A stretch of DNA of 64,000 nucleotides, taken from the NCBI GenBank assembly GCA_902800925.1, contig CADCGD010000002.1:1-64000 (forward strand), written 5' to 3'. This document shows, piece by piece, positions 23,699 to 36,100 of this stretch (position 1 is its first letter; each line of letters begins with the position of its first letter). Made by a program: the position numbers and the translations under genes. Origin of the DNA: an uncultured Bacteroidales bacterium. GTDB lineage: Bacteria; Bacteroidota; Bacteroidia; Bacteroidales; Bacteroidaceae. The notes under the pieces were generated by a model. It saw only the letters and a list, made by a program, of their open reading frames with translations. It did no database searches and was not told where the DNA came from.

Positions 23699-25339
23699 GT
23701 GGAAAAAGACAATAGTCTGATTAAAAGCATTGAAGACGTATTCCGCAGTGGATGGGATATGCCTGCACTGACTGATTGGGGTAATGATGTTACCTACTCG
23801 TATGGTGATGTAGCCACACGCGTGTGCTACATTCATTGTATGTTTGAAGTGTTAGGAATCAAGCCTGGTGACAAGATTGCCATTTGCGACAAGAACAGTA
23901 CCAACTGGGCTATCTCCATGTTGGCAATCATCACCTACCGTTCTATTGCGGTCCCTTTGCTGCCGGACTACAGCAAACAGCAACTCAAGATGCTTTGCGA
24001 ACACTGTGATGCCAAATTCATGATGGGAAACCGTCAGTTGGCAACACTATGGGAAGAAGGAGAATGTCCGATGTATATGCTTGACACGGAGGATCTGCTC
24101 ACGATGACCCCCAATACAGCTACCGACAAGGTAGAAGAAGATGTGTTTAGCAAATTCAAGACGAAGTATCCTAATGGCTACTCCAAGGAGGATGTACACT
24201 ATGAAGCAGAGAATCCCGACGACCTGATGTTGCTGAGCTATACCAGCGGCAGCACCGGCAACCCCAAGGGTGTGATGCTCTCATGGCGGGCCATGGCATC
24301 GAATATGGAATTTGCATACAATGCACTCCCCGTGGAGCCAGGCTATCGCGAATTGCTGCTGTTGCCCATGGCCCACATGTTTGGCTTTGCGTTCGATTTC
24401 CTTTACGGTATTATGCGCAAGGCTCACCTGTTCATTTTCACAAGGATACCCGCTCCGAAGATGATTCTTGAGGCCTTTGACAAGATTAAGCCTGCTCAAT
24501 TCCTCTGTGTGCCGTTGGTGATGGAGAAAATCATCAATAACAAAGTACTACCGGTGCTTAACAAGCCCATCATCAAACTATTGTTCAATGTGCCTGGCTT
24601 CCACCAGTTGATTTGCAGGAAAATCTGCCAGCAACTGACCGCTGCCCTTGGCGGCAACTTCTATGAGGTGATTATGGGAGGTGCAGCACTGAGCAAAGAG
24701 GTAGAGAGGATACTCCGTATGGTAGGGTTCCGCTATACCATTGGCTATGGAATGACCGAGTGCGGACCTATCATCACCTATTCCGACTGGAAGGAACACC
24801 GTCCGGGCTCGTGTGGAAAAGCAGCACTGAACATGGAGGTAAAGATTCTGAGTGAGGATCCGTTTAACATTCCAGGCGAGATTGTTGCAAAGGGTAAAAA
24901 CCTGATGAACGGCTATTACAAAAACCCCGAGGCCACTGCTGAGACTATTGACCAGGACGGATGGCTGCATACTGGCGACCTGGGTGTCATTGACAAGGAC
25001 GGCTTTATCTATATCCGTGGTAGAAAGAAAAATATGCTGCTGGGTGCCAACGGACAGAACATCTATCCTGAGGAGGCAGAAGACCAGGTGGTGACGCACT
25101 CTATCTTTGATGAGTGTGTTGTGGTGCAACGCAACGATAAACTGGTGGCACTGGTCTATGTCTCAGACCTCACGCTGAAGATTCATGGCAAACAGCGTGA
25201 GCAGCTCGATTTGGAAGCTATTCGTAAGGAGGTGAATGAACACTTGCCTCGCTACTGTCAGCTGTCGGCCATAGAACAGCGAAACGAGGAATTCGAGAAA
25301 ACCCCCAAGAAGAGCATCCGCCGCTTCTTATATAAATAA
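23699..25339 (+). CDS. Acyl-CoA (fatty acid) ligase, AMP-binding
   Basis: 546 residues starting at GTG 23699; a stop lies two codons upstream and the next ATG would remove the first 20 residues. ANL-superfamily motifs are complete: SYTSGSTGNPKGV (A3), IGYGMTECGP (A5), GWLHTGDLG (A7), and GRKKNMLLGANGQNIYPEE with the catalytic-lysine region near the C-terminus. The size and motif set fit long/medium-chain fatty acid-CoA ligases rather than free-standing NRPS adenylation domains. It is the first gene of the peptide synthetase operon, 11 bases before the MATE gene. Since the synthetase begins with a condensation domain, this enzyme probably supplies the acyl-CoA that caps the first amino acid. 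No acyl carrier protein gene is nearby. Confidence 0.88.
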   Translation: MEKDNSLIKSIEDVFRSGWDMPALTDWGNDVTYSYGDVATRVCYIHCMFEVLGIKPGDKIAICDKNSTNWAISMLAIITYRSIAVPLLPDYSKQQLKMLCEHCDAKFMMGNRQLATLWEEGECPMYMLDTEDLLTMTPNTATDKVEEDVFSKFKTKYPNGYSKEDVHYEAENPDDLMLLSYTSGSTGNPKGVMLSWRAMASNMEFAYNALPVEPGYRELLLLPMAHMFGFAFDFLYGIMRKAHLFIFTRIPAPKMILEAFDKIKPAQFLCVPLVMEKIINNKVLPVLNKPIIKLLFNVPGFHQLICRKICQQLTAALGGNFYEVIMGGAALSKEVERILRMVGFRYTIGYGMTECGPIITYSDWKEHRPGSCGKAALNMEVKILSEDPFNIPGEIVAKGKNLMNGYYKNPEATAETIDQDGWLHTGDLGVIDKDGFIYIRGRKKNMLLGANGQNIYPEEAEDQVVTHSIFDECVVVQRNDKLVALVYVSDLTLKIHGKQREQLDLEAIRKEVNEHLPRYCQLSAIEQRNEEFEKTPKKSIRRFLYK

Positions 25340-25350
25340 AGGTATAGCAA

Positions 25351-27117
25351 ATGGCATTCACCCGCAATCCGTATCTGATAACGAAGGCGATGAGGAACTT
25401 CCTCTGGGCAAGCATCCTCACGATGGCTTTGGCGCAGGTCAACACCACCGTCGACGGCATTATTGTGAGTCATCTGGTGGCTCCCGACGCCCTGTCGGCT
25501 GTCAACCTGTATATGCCCATATCGTTGCTTATCACGTCATTCAGCACCTTGTTCGGTATCAGTGCCACCATCATTGCTGCAAGGGCGCTGGGTGAGCGCG
25601 ACAAGATACATGTAGAGCACCTGCTGTCCACCGCTGTGCTGTCTGTTGTCGTTGTCGGAGTATTGATTGCTTTGGCAGGCAGGATATTCCAGAACCCCAT
25701 CTCAGAGCTGATATGTCATGAGGAACGTCTGCGTCCTTACTTCAACAGTTACATGTCAGTCATGATGACTTTCTCTTTCATCACCATGATGTCGGCCCTG
25801 TCTAATGAGTCAGTATCCATCGACGGTCACCCTGAGCTGGCCACCAAGTCTATCGCATTGACAGCCGTGTGTAACGCGCTCCTGGACCTGCTGTTCGTAG
25901 GTGCGCTCAACCTGGGCATTGCCGGTTCTGCCTATGCTACCATCTGTGCAACCACCATCAACATTCTGTTCCTGAGCCGCTATCTTTACGGCAAGAAATG
26001 TTCATTCCGCATCAACCCCTTTACCAAGTCAGACTGGAAGAGTCTGAAAGAAAATGCCATACAGGGCACGCCACTGATTACAGGTAATCTGATATTGACC
26101 GCAATGTTCCTACTGATGAACAATATCATTCAAGACAAGCAAGGAGCAGACGGAATGTTCACTGTATCAGTATGTTGCAACCTGCTATCGATAGGAATGA
26201 TGTTTTCAGGTGGCGTAGGTTCTACAGCACTCACCATCGGAGGATTCCTTCGTGGGCAACAAGACTTTGTCGGACTGCGCATGCTTGTCTCCAAGGCCGT
26301 CAGATGGCTTTTTGTCAGTCTGATAGTCATTGCATGCGTTATCTTCCTGTTCCCCGAACTCATCAGTTCGCTGTTTGGTGCAAACACGCCAGAACTGACA
26401 CTCTATGCAAACCGCGGACTACGCATCTTCGTGCCGATGCTGCCATTCATTCTGCTGGCACTTCTGCTCGCAAACATTTACCAAATGTTAGGACATATGC
26501 TGATGACAGTCGTTGTCGTCATCATGTTCCCCATCATACTCATTCCAAGTCTGCTTATATGGCCGGAGATTGCCGGCAACGATGCCATGTGGTATGCGTT
26601 CCCCACTACGGGTATCATGGTAATGCTGATTACCGGTATCATTACGGAGGTGTATAAGATGAAGAATGGAAATGTCACACGCCTCACCTTGGTACCTTTA
26701 GCCAGCAAGGAAGAGGAGAGCGCTTTCAATATCTCTGTCCAGGCAAATGAAGAGAAAGTGTCAGAATCGCTGGATAGCATTCACGAATACCTCTCGAATG
26801 CAGGTGTTGACAAGAAGCAGGCCAATGATATCGCACTGTGTATCGAGGAATTGTTATTGAACATTGTGCATCATGCTGGTAGAGCCATACAGAGTCACTA
26901 TATTGACGTACATATTCATATGCGAGATGGAAAGATGCTGGCTTCCGTAAAAGATGACGGACGTGCCTTTGACCCGATTCATTTCGATATTGAGAAACGC
27001 AAAGCAGGACTGAAACTATTAAACGGACTCTGTCCGGGACTGGACTATCAGTACATGTATGGTCAGAATATGACTTTCATGAACTGGGACATGCATTTAG
27101 ACAGAAATAATAATTAA
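25351..27117 (+). CDS. MATE-family transporter with C-terminal RsbW-like ATP-binding domain
   Basis: 588 residues. Residues 1-450 are a MATE exporter of about twelve hydrophobic segments (LTMALAQVNTTVDGIIVSHLVAPDALSAVNLYMPI is the usual first pair). Residues about 458-588 add a cytoplasmic HATPase_c_2 domain, like anti-sigma kinases: N-box EELLLNIVHHAGR, G1-like KDDGRAFDP, G2-like KAGLKLLNGL. MATE proteins export drugs or peptides in exchange for Na+ or H+. The ATPase part could sense or regulate, or bind a protein partner. The gene lies 12 bases before the synthetase, so it may flip or export the peptide or its precursor at the inner membrane. Energy coupling by the ATPase domain is not established. 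Fusions of this kind occur in other anaerobes, as far as I recall. Confidence 0.85.
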   Translation: MAFTRNPYLITKAMRNFLWASILTMALAQVNTTVDGIIVSHLVAPDALSAVNLYMPISLLITSFSTLFGISATIIAARALGERDKIHVEHLLSTAVLSVVVVGVLIALAGRIFQNPISELICHEERLRPYFNSYMSVMMTFSFITMMSALSNESVSIDGHPELATKSIALTAVCNALLDLLFVGALNLGIAGSAYATICATTINILFLSRYLYGKKCSFRINPFTKSDWKSLKENAIQGTPLITGNLILTAMFLLMNNIIQDKQGADGMFTVSVCCNLLSIGMMFSGGVGSTALTIGGFLRGQQDFVGLRMLVSKAVRWLFVSLIVIACVIFLFPELISSLFGANTPELTLYANRGLRIFVPMLPFILLALLLANIYQMLGHMLMTVVVVIMFPIILIPSLLIWPEIAGNDAMWYAFPTTGIMVMLITGIITEVYKMKNGNVTRLTLVPLASKEEESAFNISVQANEEKVSESLDSIHEYLSNAGVDKKQANDIALCIEELLLNIVHHAGRAIQSHYIDVHIHMRDGKMLASVKDDGRAFDPIHFDIEKRKAGLKLLNGLCPGLDYQYMYGQNMTFMNWDMHLDRNNN

Positions 27118-27129
27118 AAAACTATCAAT

Positions 27130-30100
27130 ATGAAAACTTATCCTTTATTACAATCACAGCTAGGTGTGTTTACAGAGTGGATGGCTGATCCTACCATCAC
27201 TCGATACAACCTTCCGGCAGTGGTCCGCTTCTCTAAGAAGGTCACCCCCGAGAAGCTCATAAAAGCCTTCGAAATCGTTATTGCTAAGCGCGATGTACTT
27301 CGTACCCGTTTTGTGCTTAACGACGAAGGATTACCCCTGCAGTACTCTGACCCGGACATGGTGATTCCCATCGTGCGGAAGTCCATGACAGAGGAGGAAT
27401 TGGATAACTACCTGAAGAATGACTATATACGGCCTTACGACCTGTTGAGCGGTGAGCCCCTCTGTCGTGTAGAGCTCGTTGAGACGCCCCAAAATAACTA
27501 TGTACTCTTTGAGATACACCATACCATTGCTGACGGTCTGACCCTTGGTAATTGTATAACTCTCCGTGATTTCCCCGCAGCATACAAGGGTGAGGCTCTG
27601 GAGGAAATCCCCTATGGCATGTATGAATATGCTGAGGATGAACAGGCTGCCTTGCAAAGTGATGCTTATGAACGTTCAAAGCAGTACTATGCCGAGAAGT
27701 TTGCTAATATGGAGTTTACCACCATTTCTACGAGTGCTGCCAACCCGTTGGGTAACTCCATCCATGAGGATTCGTATTTGGACAATGAAGCTGTCGACAA
27801 GTGGTGTCAGGAGAATGGAACAGCACCTAATCTTCTCTTCATGGCCGCTTTCAGTTACGTTCTGTCAGAAGCCAGTCGTGAGGAACAGGTGGTCTATCGC
27901 ACCATCAACCACGGACGTATGGACAAGCGACTGATGAATGCCTATGGTATGTTTGTGAAGTCGGCACCAATACTGGCCAATGTAGACCGTAGCCAGAGTG
28001 TCATTGATTTCATCAAGGGCTTCCGTCGCGAACTGATGTCCATTGTCCGCTATGGCAACTATCCCTTTAACCATTTCTGTCGAGACATGAAGATGTCGGG
28101 TGGGGTAGAGTTCGGTTTCCAAGGCTATAAAATCCAGGAGTCTGTTGAGCTGGAAGGAGAAAAAGTCTATGCTCAGCAGCTTGACAGAGGAAAGTCTACC
28201 TCAGACCTGACCTGTATTATCTATCTGGTTGATGGACAATACGATATCCGCCTCAGCTCGAGCGATGCGCTCAACAGTCGTGAAAGTCTTACCCGTCTGT
28301 CAAGAGCTATCAAGGCTACTGTGGATAATATGATGGCACAGCCAGAGGGTCTGCTTTCTGAACTTAGCATGCTTGACGCTGAAGGAACTGAGCAAGTGGC
28401 CTCTTTCCGCTATACTGCAAAAGCCGATGTCCCCTATCACTTGTTCTATGAGCCTATAGAACAGAATGCAGTCCGTTTCCCCGATCGCAACGCATTGATT
28501 GCTAAGGACCGCACGCTGACATTCTCAGAGTTGAACACGGAAGCTAACCGTGTGGCCCATGCCCTCATTCGTCGTGGTGTGAAACGTGGAGACCGTATTG
28601 TTCTGCTGTTGCCAAGACGTTCCGCTGTCATCGTCTGTATGTTTGGTGTCACCAAAACGGGTGCTGCCTATATCCCTTGTGACCCAGCCTATCCCGCTGA
28701 TCGCATCAATCTGATTATGAACGATTCTGAGGCGCAATGTGTCATCACCACTCCCGACCATGCCGCAGCTTATCCCGCTGAGAAAGTCATTCTGATTGAT
28801 GACATCTATCAAACTGGCAAGACACAACTGGAGGACGACCAGAATCCGAATGTCGAGGTAAGTCCAGAAGACCTCGCGTACCTTATCTATACGTCGGGCT
28901 CGACAGGACGTCCCAAGGGTGTGATGTTGCGCCATGTGGGAATCACTAACTACCTGTATGATCACCCTGCGAACGTACATATCCATGGACTGACAGAACT
29001 GGGCGTCAAGGTATTCGTGAGCATCACTACACTGTCGTTTGACATGTCACTCAAGGAGTTTGCCGGTTCTTTGTTCAATGGCATCACCTCCGTTCTGGCC
29101 GATGAGCAGGAAGTGCTTGATGCCGCTCTGCTCTCAGAACTGATGGACCGTACTGGTGCAGAGGCCATCAATGGTACCTGTTCACGAATCCTCAGTTATA
29201 TGGAACTGCCCGCTTTCTGCCAATCGCTGTCACGCTGTAAGGCTGTATGGGCAGGTGGTGAGAAATACCCCATGCAGTTGCTGACCTCGTTGCAGTCTAT
29301 GGGTGTTCATATCTTCAATACCTATGGTCCTACGGAGATTACGGTATCGTCGAACATTGCCGACCTGACAAATGCCAGAAAGGTAACTGTTGGACATCCA
29401 CTCCTCAACTACGAGGAATTCATCGTTGACCCTTGGGGCAACCAGTTGCCAGTAGGTTTTGTCGGAGAACTGCTCATTGGAGGCCCTGGTGTGGCAAGAG
29501 GCTATAACAACCTGCCGGAGATGACGAAAGAACGCTTCGTGGAATATCAGGGTATCAGGGTTTATCGCTCTGGCGACCTTGCTCGTTGGGAGCCTGACGG
29601 AGATGTGGAAATCATTGGACGTAATGACGGACAGGTCAAGCTCCGCGGTTTCCGTATAGAGTTGGGTGAGGTGGAAAACCTCTCTGTGAAGTTTGAAGGC
29701 ATCCGTCAGGTGGTGTGTGATGTCAAGGAGATTGGTACAACTCAGCATCTCTGCTTATACTATGTCTCCGAAAACGAGATTGACGAAGAGGCGCTGAAGC
29801 AGTTTATCTCTGCCTCACTGACAGAATACATGGTTCCGACAGTGTATATGCGTATTGATGCTATTCCGTTGACACCCAACGGAAAGACCAACCGCAAGGC
29901 ACTTCCCAAACCTACCCTCAAGCTGGCAGAAGTCGTTGCTCCAGAAACAAAAATGGAGCGGGACATCTTTGATATCGTAGCAGAGTCATTGCAGATGACA
30001 GACTTTGGTGTCACCAACGACCTGATTGCCCTGGGACTGTCGTCCCTGGCCTCCATGCGTCTGTCTGCTACCATTAAGAAACGCCTGGGCATCCAGATCC

Positions 30101-33100
30101 TGATGAAGGACATCATGCAACATCCGACAGTCAGGGAAATCGCTTCCCTGGCAGAGAATGCCAAGGAGACCATCGTCCTGAAACCTTACGATAAGCGCGA
30201 ATGGTATCCATTGAATGAAAGTCAACGCGGTATGTATGTTGACTGGATGATGAATCCTGACGCCCTGCAGTATAACATTCCTATCCTTTTGCACTTCAGA
30301 GGTGTTGACGAGAATAAGGTGAGGGAGTCGCTGATAGCTGTGGCCGACGCTCATCCTTATATGAAAGCCCGTTTGGCTATCAAAGGTGATGATGTTGTTC
30401 AGTTGCGTAACGACGATGCTACTATTGAGGTCAATATCGAACAGCTGGACCACATGCCCGACCGCACATGGTTCCAGAATCGAGTAAAGCCCTTCGACTT
30501 GTTGAAAGAGCCACTTTATCGCTTCAACATCTTTACCTATGCTGACCATGTATTCCTGCTGCTTGACCTGCACCATATCATCAGCGACGGTAGTAGTAAC
30601 TATGTCATTGCCAAGGAAATGGAGAAGGCCTACCGTGGTGAGGTACTGACGCCAGAAACCTATACTGCCTATGACCGTGCCCTTGACGAAGAGGCGCTGA
30701 TGCAGTCAGAGCGCAAACAGGAGGCCGAGGACTACTTTGATGCTTTGGTTGGTGGTGTAGAAGCTACTGTCTATCCTCATTCTTCACAGACGGATGGCGA
30801 ACGCAAGCAGGGAGTTGTTGATGTCTATGTGACTTCCAACGATATTGATGCATTCTGTAAGAAACATGCATTGCCGACAAGCAGCTTCTTCCTGACGGTG
30901 TTCCATCAGGTTCTTGAGCGTATCACACGCGAGGAGAACACATTGGTATACTTCATCAGTAACGGCCGTTCGGAATTGCTGCTCGACAACTTCTTTGGTG
31001 TGCTTGTCAAGACGCTTCCTTCTGTATGCGGTCAGTTCAAAGGACAGATGGCTGAGGTTGTTCGTTCCCTGAACACCCAGATGCAAGAGACTATCCGCAA
31101 CGACTTTTATCCATTTACGAAATTGGTGGAACGTCATGACCTGAAAGCAGAGATACTGTATAACTACTTTGTTGACCTTCAGACGGAAGTTTGTCTTGGT
31201 GATCATCAAAGTGAGGAAATCTATGGTCTTGACTGGGATATGGCCAAGACCCCGTTATCGATTACCATGTTGCGTGCTGATGATGGTGTAGGCTATACGG
31301 CACGTATAGAATATGACGCCACCCTTTACTGTCGCAAAGACATGAAGGTGTTGGGTAATTCCTTCAAGGCTTTTGCAGAAAGCAGTTGTACAGCAGCTGG
31401 CAATGAAATGGCCAATTGCCGTATCGTACTGCCAGAGGACTACGACCAGTTGCTTCAATTGTCGAAGGGTGAGACAATGCCCGTTGACCCGAATGAAACG
31501 TTCGTCAGTATTTTCATGGAACAGGCCGCAAAGACTCCTGATGCCATGGCTGTAATTGACGAGGATAATAGCAGTGAGGGACAATCGTCGAGTTATACCT
31601 ACAGACAACTTGACCAACTCTCCAATGCGTTGGCCGCTGAACTTCGCTCGTTAGGCGTTGGTGACCCGAAAACACCATCGCCCTTCGTCAGCATTATGCT
31701 TGGCTACGAGAAGGCATTCCTGGTGGCAGCTATCGGTGTGGAGAAAGCTGGTGGTGCCTATGTGCCACTGGACTATGAGTATCCTAACGACCGTCTGCTC
31801 TACATGTTAGAGGACAGTGAGAGTCAGGTGCTCATCACCAGTCATGCCATCTTTAACGAGAAGACCAGTGAGGGTGACAACTTCACGGCAAAGAACATCC
31901 TGTTCATTGATGACTTCCTGAAAGGTGTCAGCGGGGAAACCGCTGACCACATGGCAGCTATCAACTACGCTACCCCCGACGGATTGGCATATATGATTTA
32001 CACCTCCGGTTCAACAGGAAAGCCCAAGGGTGTGATGATTCCTCACAGGGCGAAGGCTAACTTTGTGCGCTTTATCGCTAAGGAATGGCGACACACCGCC
32101 CAGAGCCGCATCTGTTGTCACTCGTCATTCTCGTTTGATGCGTCTATTGAGGACCTCTATCCTGTGCTCACCGTTGGTGGTACACTTTATACCGTACCTA
32201 AGGAGGCACGTAAGGATCTGGTCATGCTCTATGACTTCATCATCAAGAACAAGATAACTGGTGGTTGCTATACCACACAATTGGGACTGATGCTGTTACA
32301 GCAGTTCCCCGACCTGCCTGTTGACTACCTTGTTGTTGGTGGAGAAAAAATGGCAGACAACCCCGACTGTAAGTGTCGTCTTATCAATACCTATGGTCCG
32401 ACGGAGTTTACTGTCGATGCAACGTTCTATGAGACTGAGCACGGACGTGACTATAAGAATATTCCTATTGGTCGACCGCTCTATAACCTCTCTGCATTCG
32501 TCCTTGACCCGATGGGCCAGCTCGTTCCGCAGGGAGTTCCCGGTGAGTTGTGCATGGCAGGTCCCCAGATTGCCTGTGGCTACTGGAAGCGTGAAGACCT
32601 TACTGCAGAGAAGTTTGTTGACTGCCCGTTTACGGAAGGAAAAATGTACCATACAGGTGACCTTGTGAAATACAATAGCGAGGGACAAATTGAGTACATG
32701 GGACGTATAGACAATCAGGTGAAGCTGCGTGGCTTCCGTATCGAATTAGGTGAGATAGAAACCCTCATCAGCAAGTACGAAGGTGTGCAGATGCAGAGTG
32801 TACAGGTCAAGGAGATTGGCGGTGTACAGCACCTCTGTGCTTACTATACCGCTGACCGCCAGATAGACAGTGATGCATTGCGTGACTACCTGGCCGAGCA
32901 GCTGACAGACTATATGGTGCCCACGGCCTATATGCAATTAGACCAGATGCCACTGACCCCCAACGGAAAGGTGAATACCAAGGCGCTGCCCATGCCTAAC
33001 ATGCAGGCCGACGAACTCGTTGCTCCTGTCACGAAGACCGAGAAGAAACTGTTCTCCCTCGCTGCCGAGATGCTGAAGCACGACAAGTTTGGTATTACCA

Positions 33101-36100
33101 GCAATCTCATAACAATGGGACTCACCTCCCTTACAGCGATGCGCTTTACTGTAGCAGCCTTCAATGAATTCAAGGTACAGGTTACGGTGAAAGACGTCAT
33201 GCAGCATCCCACCATCCATCAGATGGCCGCGCTCATCGATAGCATGCGAGAGGAAGAAGGTTTGGACACTCAGCAAGAAGACACTCAGTTTTGGCCAGAG
33301 GGCAAGCATTACTATTATCCCATCACCGAGAACCAACGTGGTGTGCTCTTCGATTGGGAGATGAACCGCAACACCACTCAGTATAATGTTCCCGACGTAG
33401 TAGTGATGAAGGGTGCCGATGCTGCCAAGTTGCGTGATGCCTTGGAGATGGTGGTCAATGCGCACCCCTATCTGAAGACTCGCTTTGTACAGCATGATGG
33501 TGACGTGATGCAGATTCGCCGTGACGAGGAACCAGTAGAAATACTGATGGAATCATTGACCGAAGAGCCTGATACAGAATTCTTCCAGAATCGTGTACGT
33601 CCCTTCGATCTCTATAACGACACACTTTACAGATTGGAGATATATACCTATAATAGTAAGGTGTATCTGTTTATGGATATCCATCACACTATCTATGATG
33701 GTGGTTCTTCTCTGATATTGCTCAACGATATCCAAAAGGCTTATGAGGGCGAAAACATTGAACTCGAGACCTATACCGCCTTTGATTTCGCATTAGACGA
33801 GCTGAAGCTCATGAAGTCAGAGAAGTATGCCGAGGCAGGGGATTACTTCAAGAAACTGATGGGCGATGCCAATACGGTTGTTTATCCTCACTCTATCAAG
33901 AAAGAGGAAAATGACCCAGGCATACTGTCTGTGCATTTTACAGGTGGTGACATCGAATCCTTCTGTCAACAGAATGGATTGACTCTGAACAGTTACTTCT
34001 TGGCCATCACCATGCATGTGTTGCATACTGTGACACGTGAGGATGATATTATCATCACGACCATTAACAACGGACGTTCCGACGTAAGAATGATGAATAT
34101 CATGGGTATGTTCGTCAAGACCATTCCTGTTGTGAGTTCGAGTGCCGACAGCAATAAGAGTATTGGCGAAGTTGTTAAACAGATACAAAATCAGCTGTTG
34201 GAGACACAGTCGAGAGACTTCTATCCATTTACCAAGATGGTGGAACTCTACGGACTGCGTCCGGAGATTATGTATGTTTATCAACCTAGAGATGTCAGCG
34301 AAGATGATGAGCAGGAGGACAAGATGCGCCTGGTGCTTAACCAGACGAAGCTGCCACTTGACATTCAGGTGATGCCCGAGAAGGGAGGTTATGTGCTTGA
34401 ACTCCAGTATGATACCGCTTTGTATTCCAAGAAAGATATGGAGCAGTTGGCAGCCGTGATGACGAACATGGCCGAACTTGCACCATCGATGTCTTCCCTG
34501 AAAGATATTCCGCTGTTAAGCGATGAGGACAAGGAGAAGGTACTTGGCATATCAACGGGTAAGGTGCTTGATTACGACACCTCGTTAACATGGGTTGACT
34601 TGTTCCAGCAGCAGGCAAAAGCACGTCCTGACCAAGTGGCTGTCGTTGATTCAACGAGTCAACTTACTTATCGCGAGCTTGATGAAAAGTCAGACAGTCT
34701 GGCCCACTGGTTAGTAAGCCAAGGGGTGAAGCCCGACGATTTTGTGGCTATCAAGATGGATCGCGTGAAAGAGTTCTTAGTTGCTGTACTGGCTACACAA
34801 AAAGCAGGAGCAGCCTATGTACCTATTGACGTGGATTATCCTGAAGATCGTATCAGCTACATGATTGAGAACAGCGAAGCCAAAGTGTTGCTGACCGAAG
34901 AGACTGTGAAAGACGTGAAACCTGCAGGCCCATTCAAGAGTCTGGCTACACCTGACAGCAGAGCCTATATGATTTACACTTCGGGCTCTACCGGACGGCC
35001 TAAGGGTGTGAAAGTGGCTCATCGTGGACTGATGAACCTGGTTACCTGGGTGAAAGACCTTGTTAAACTGAAGCCTGGAGACAAGACTGCCATCTTTGTT
35101 AGCTTCAGTTTCGATGCCTCTGTCAACGACTTATATCCCATTCTGACAGCAGGTGGCGAACTGCATATCTTCTCTTCCGAGATGAGGAAGGACATGGAGA
35201 GTATGTATAAGTATCTATGTGAACACCACATTAAGGGACTGGAGTTCACAACGCAGTTAGCTATGGCAATGATGCAGCAATACCAGCTGCCTATTGAATA
35301 CCTCTTCGTTGGTGGCGAAAAGCTGAAACCGTTCCCGAAGACCGGTTATGATGTCATCAACGTGTATGGCCCGACAGAGTTCACCGACATCTCGTCATAC
35401 TATGTTGTTGACCAGACCAAGAGTATTGAGGACATTCCTATTGGTAAACCTGTACCCAATACGATGTCTCTCATTGTAGATCCATATGGACGCTTGCTAC
35501 CACAAGGATTTACTGGTGAATTGTGTCTTGCAGGCCGTCAGATGACGTATGGCTATTGGAAACTGGAAAAGCTAACAGAAGAGAAGTTCGTGGATTGCCC
35601 GTTCGCTGAAGGCAAAATGTATCACACCGGTGATCTGGCCCGCTATAACGAGGAAGGCAATATTGAATATGTTGGACGTAACGACAACCAGGTGAAGTTG
35701 AACGGATTCCGTATCGAGTTAGGAGGTATAGAGAACCGTGCCAGCAACTACGACGGCATTCTTCAGGTTGTAGCTGAAGTCTATGGAGGAAAGACATTAT
35801 GCCTCTATTACACGTCAACACAAGAGATTGACGAAGAAGATTTGAGCGCATTCCTCGGCAAGACACTTGCTGAATACATGATTCCTTCTGTATACATGCG
35901 ACTTGATGCGATGCCGATGACACCCAATGGCAAGGTAGATCGTAAGAAGCTGCCTGCTCCCGCCATTGAAGCAGGACAAATTGTCGCTCCAGAAACGGAA
36001 GTTGAAGCTGAGATGCTCGACATTGCTATGGAACTGTTGGGTGGCGAACAAATCGGTGTTACCACCAATCTGATTACTGCCGGTATGACATCGCTGGTAG

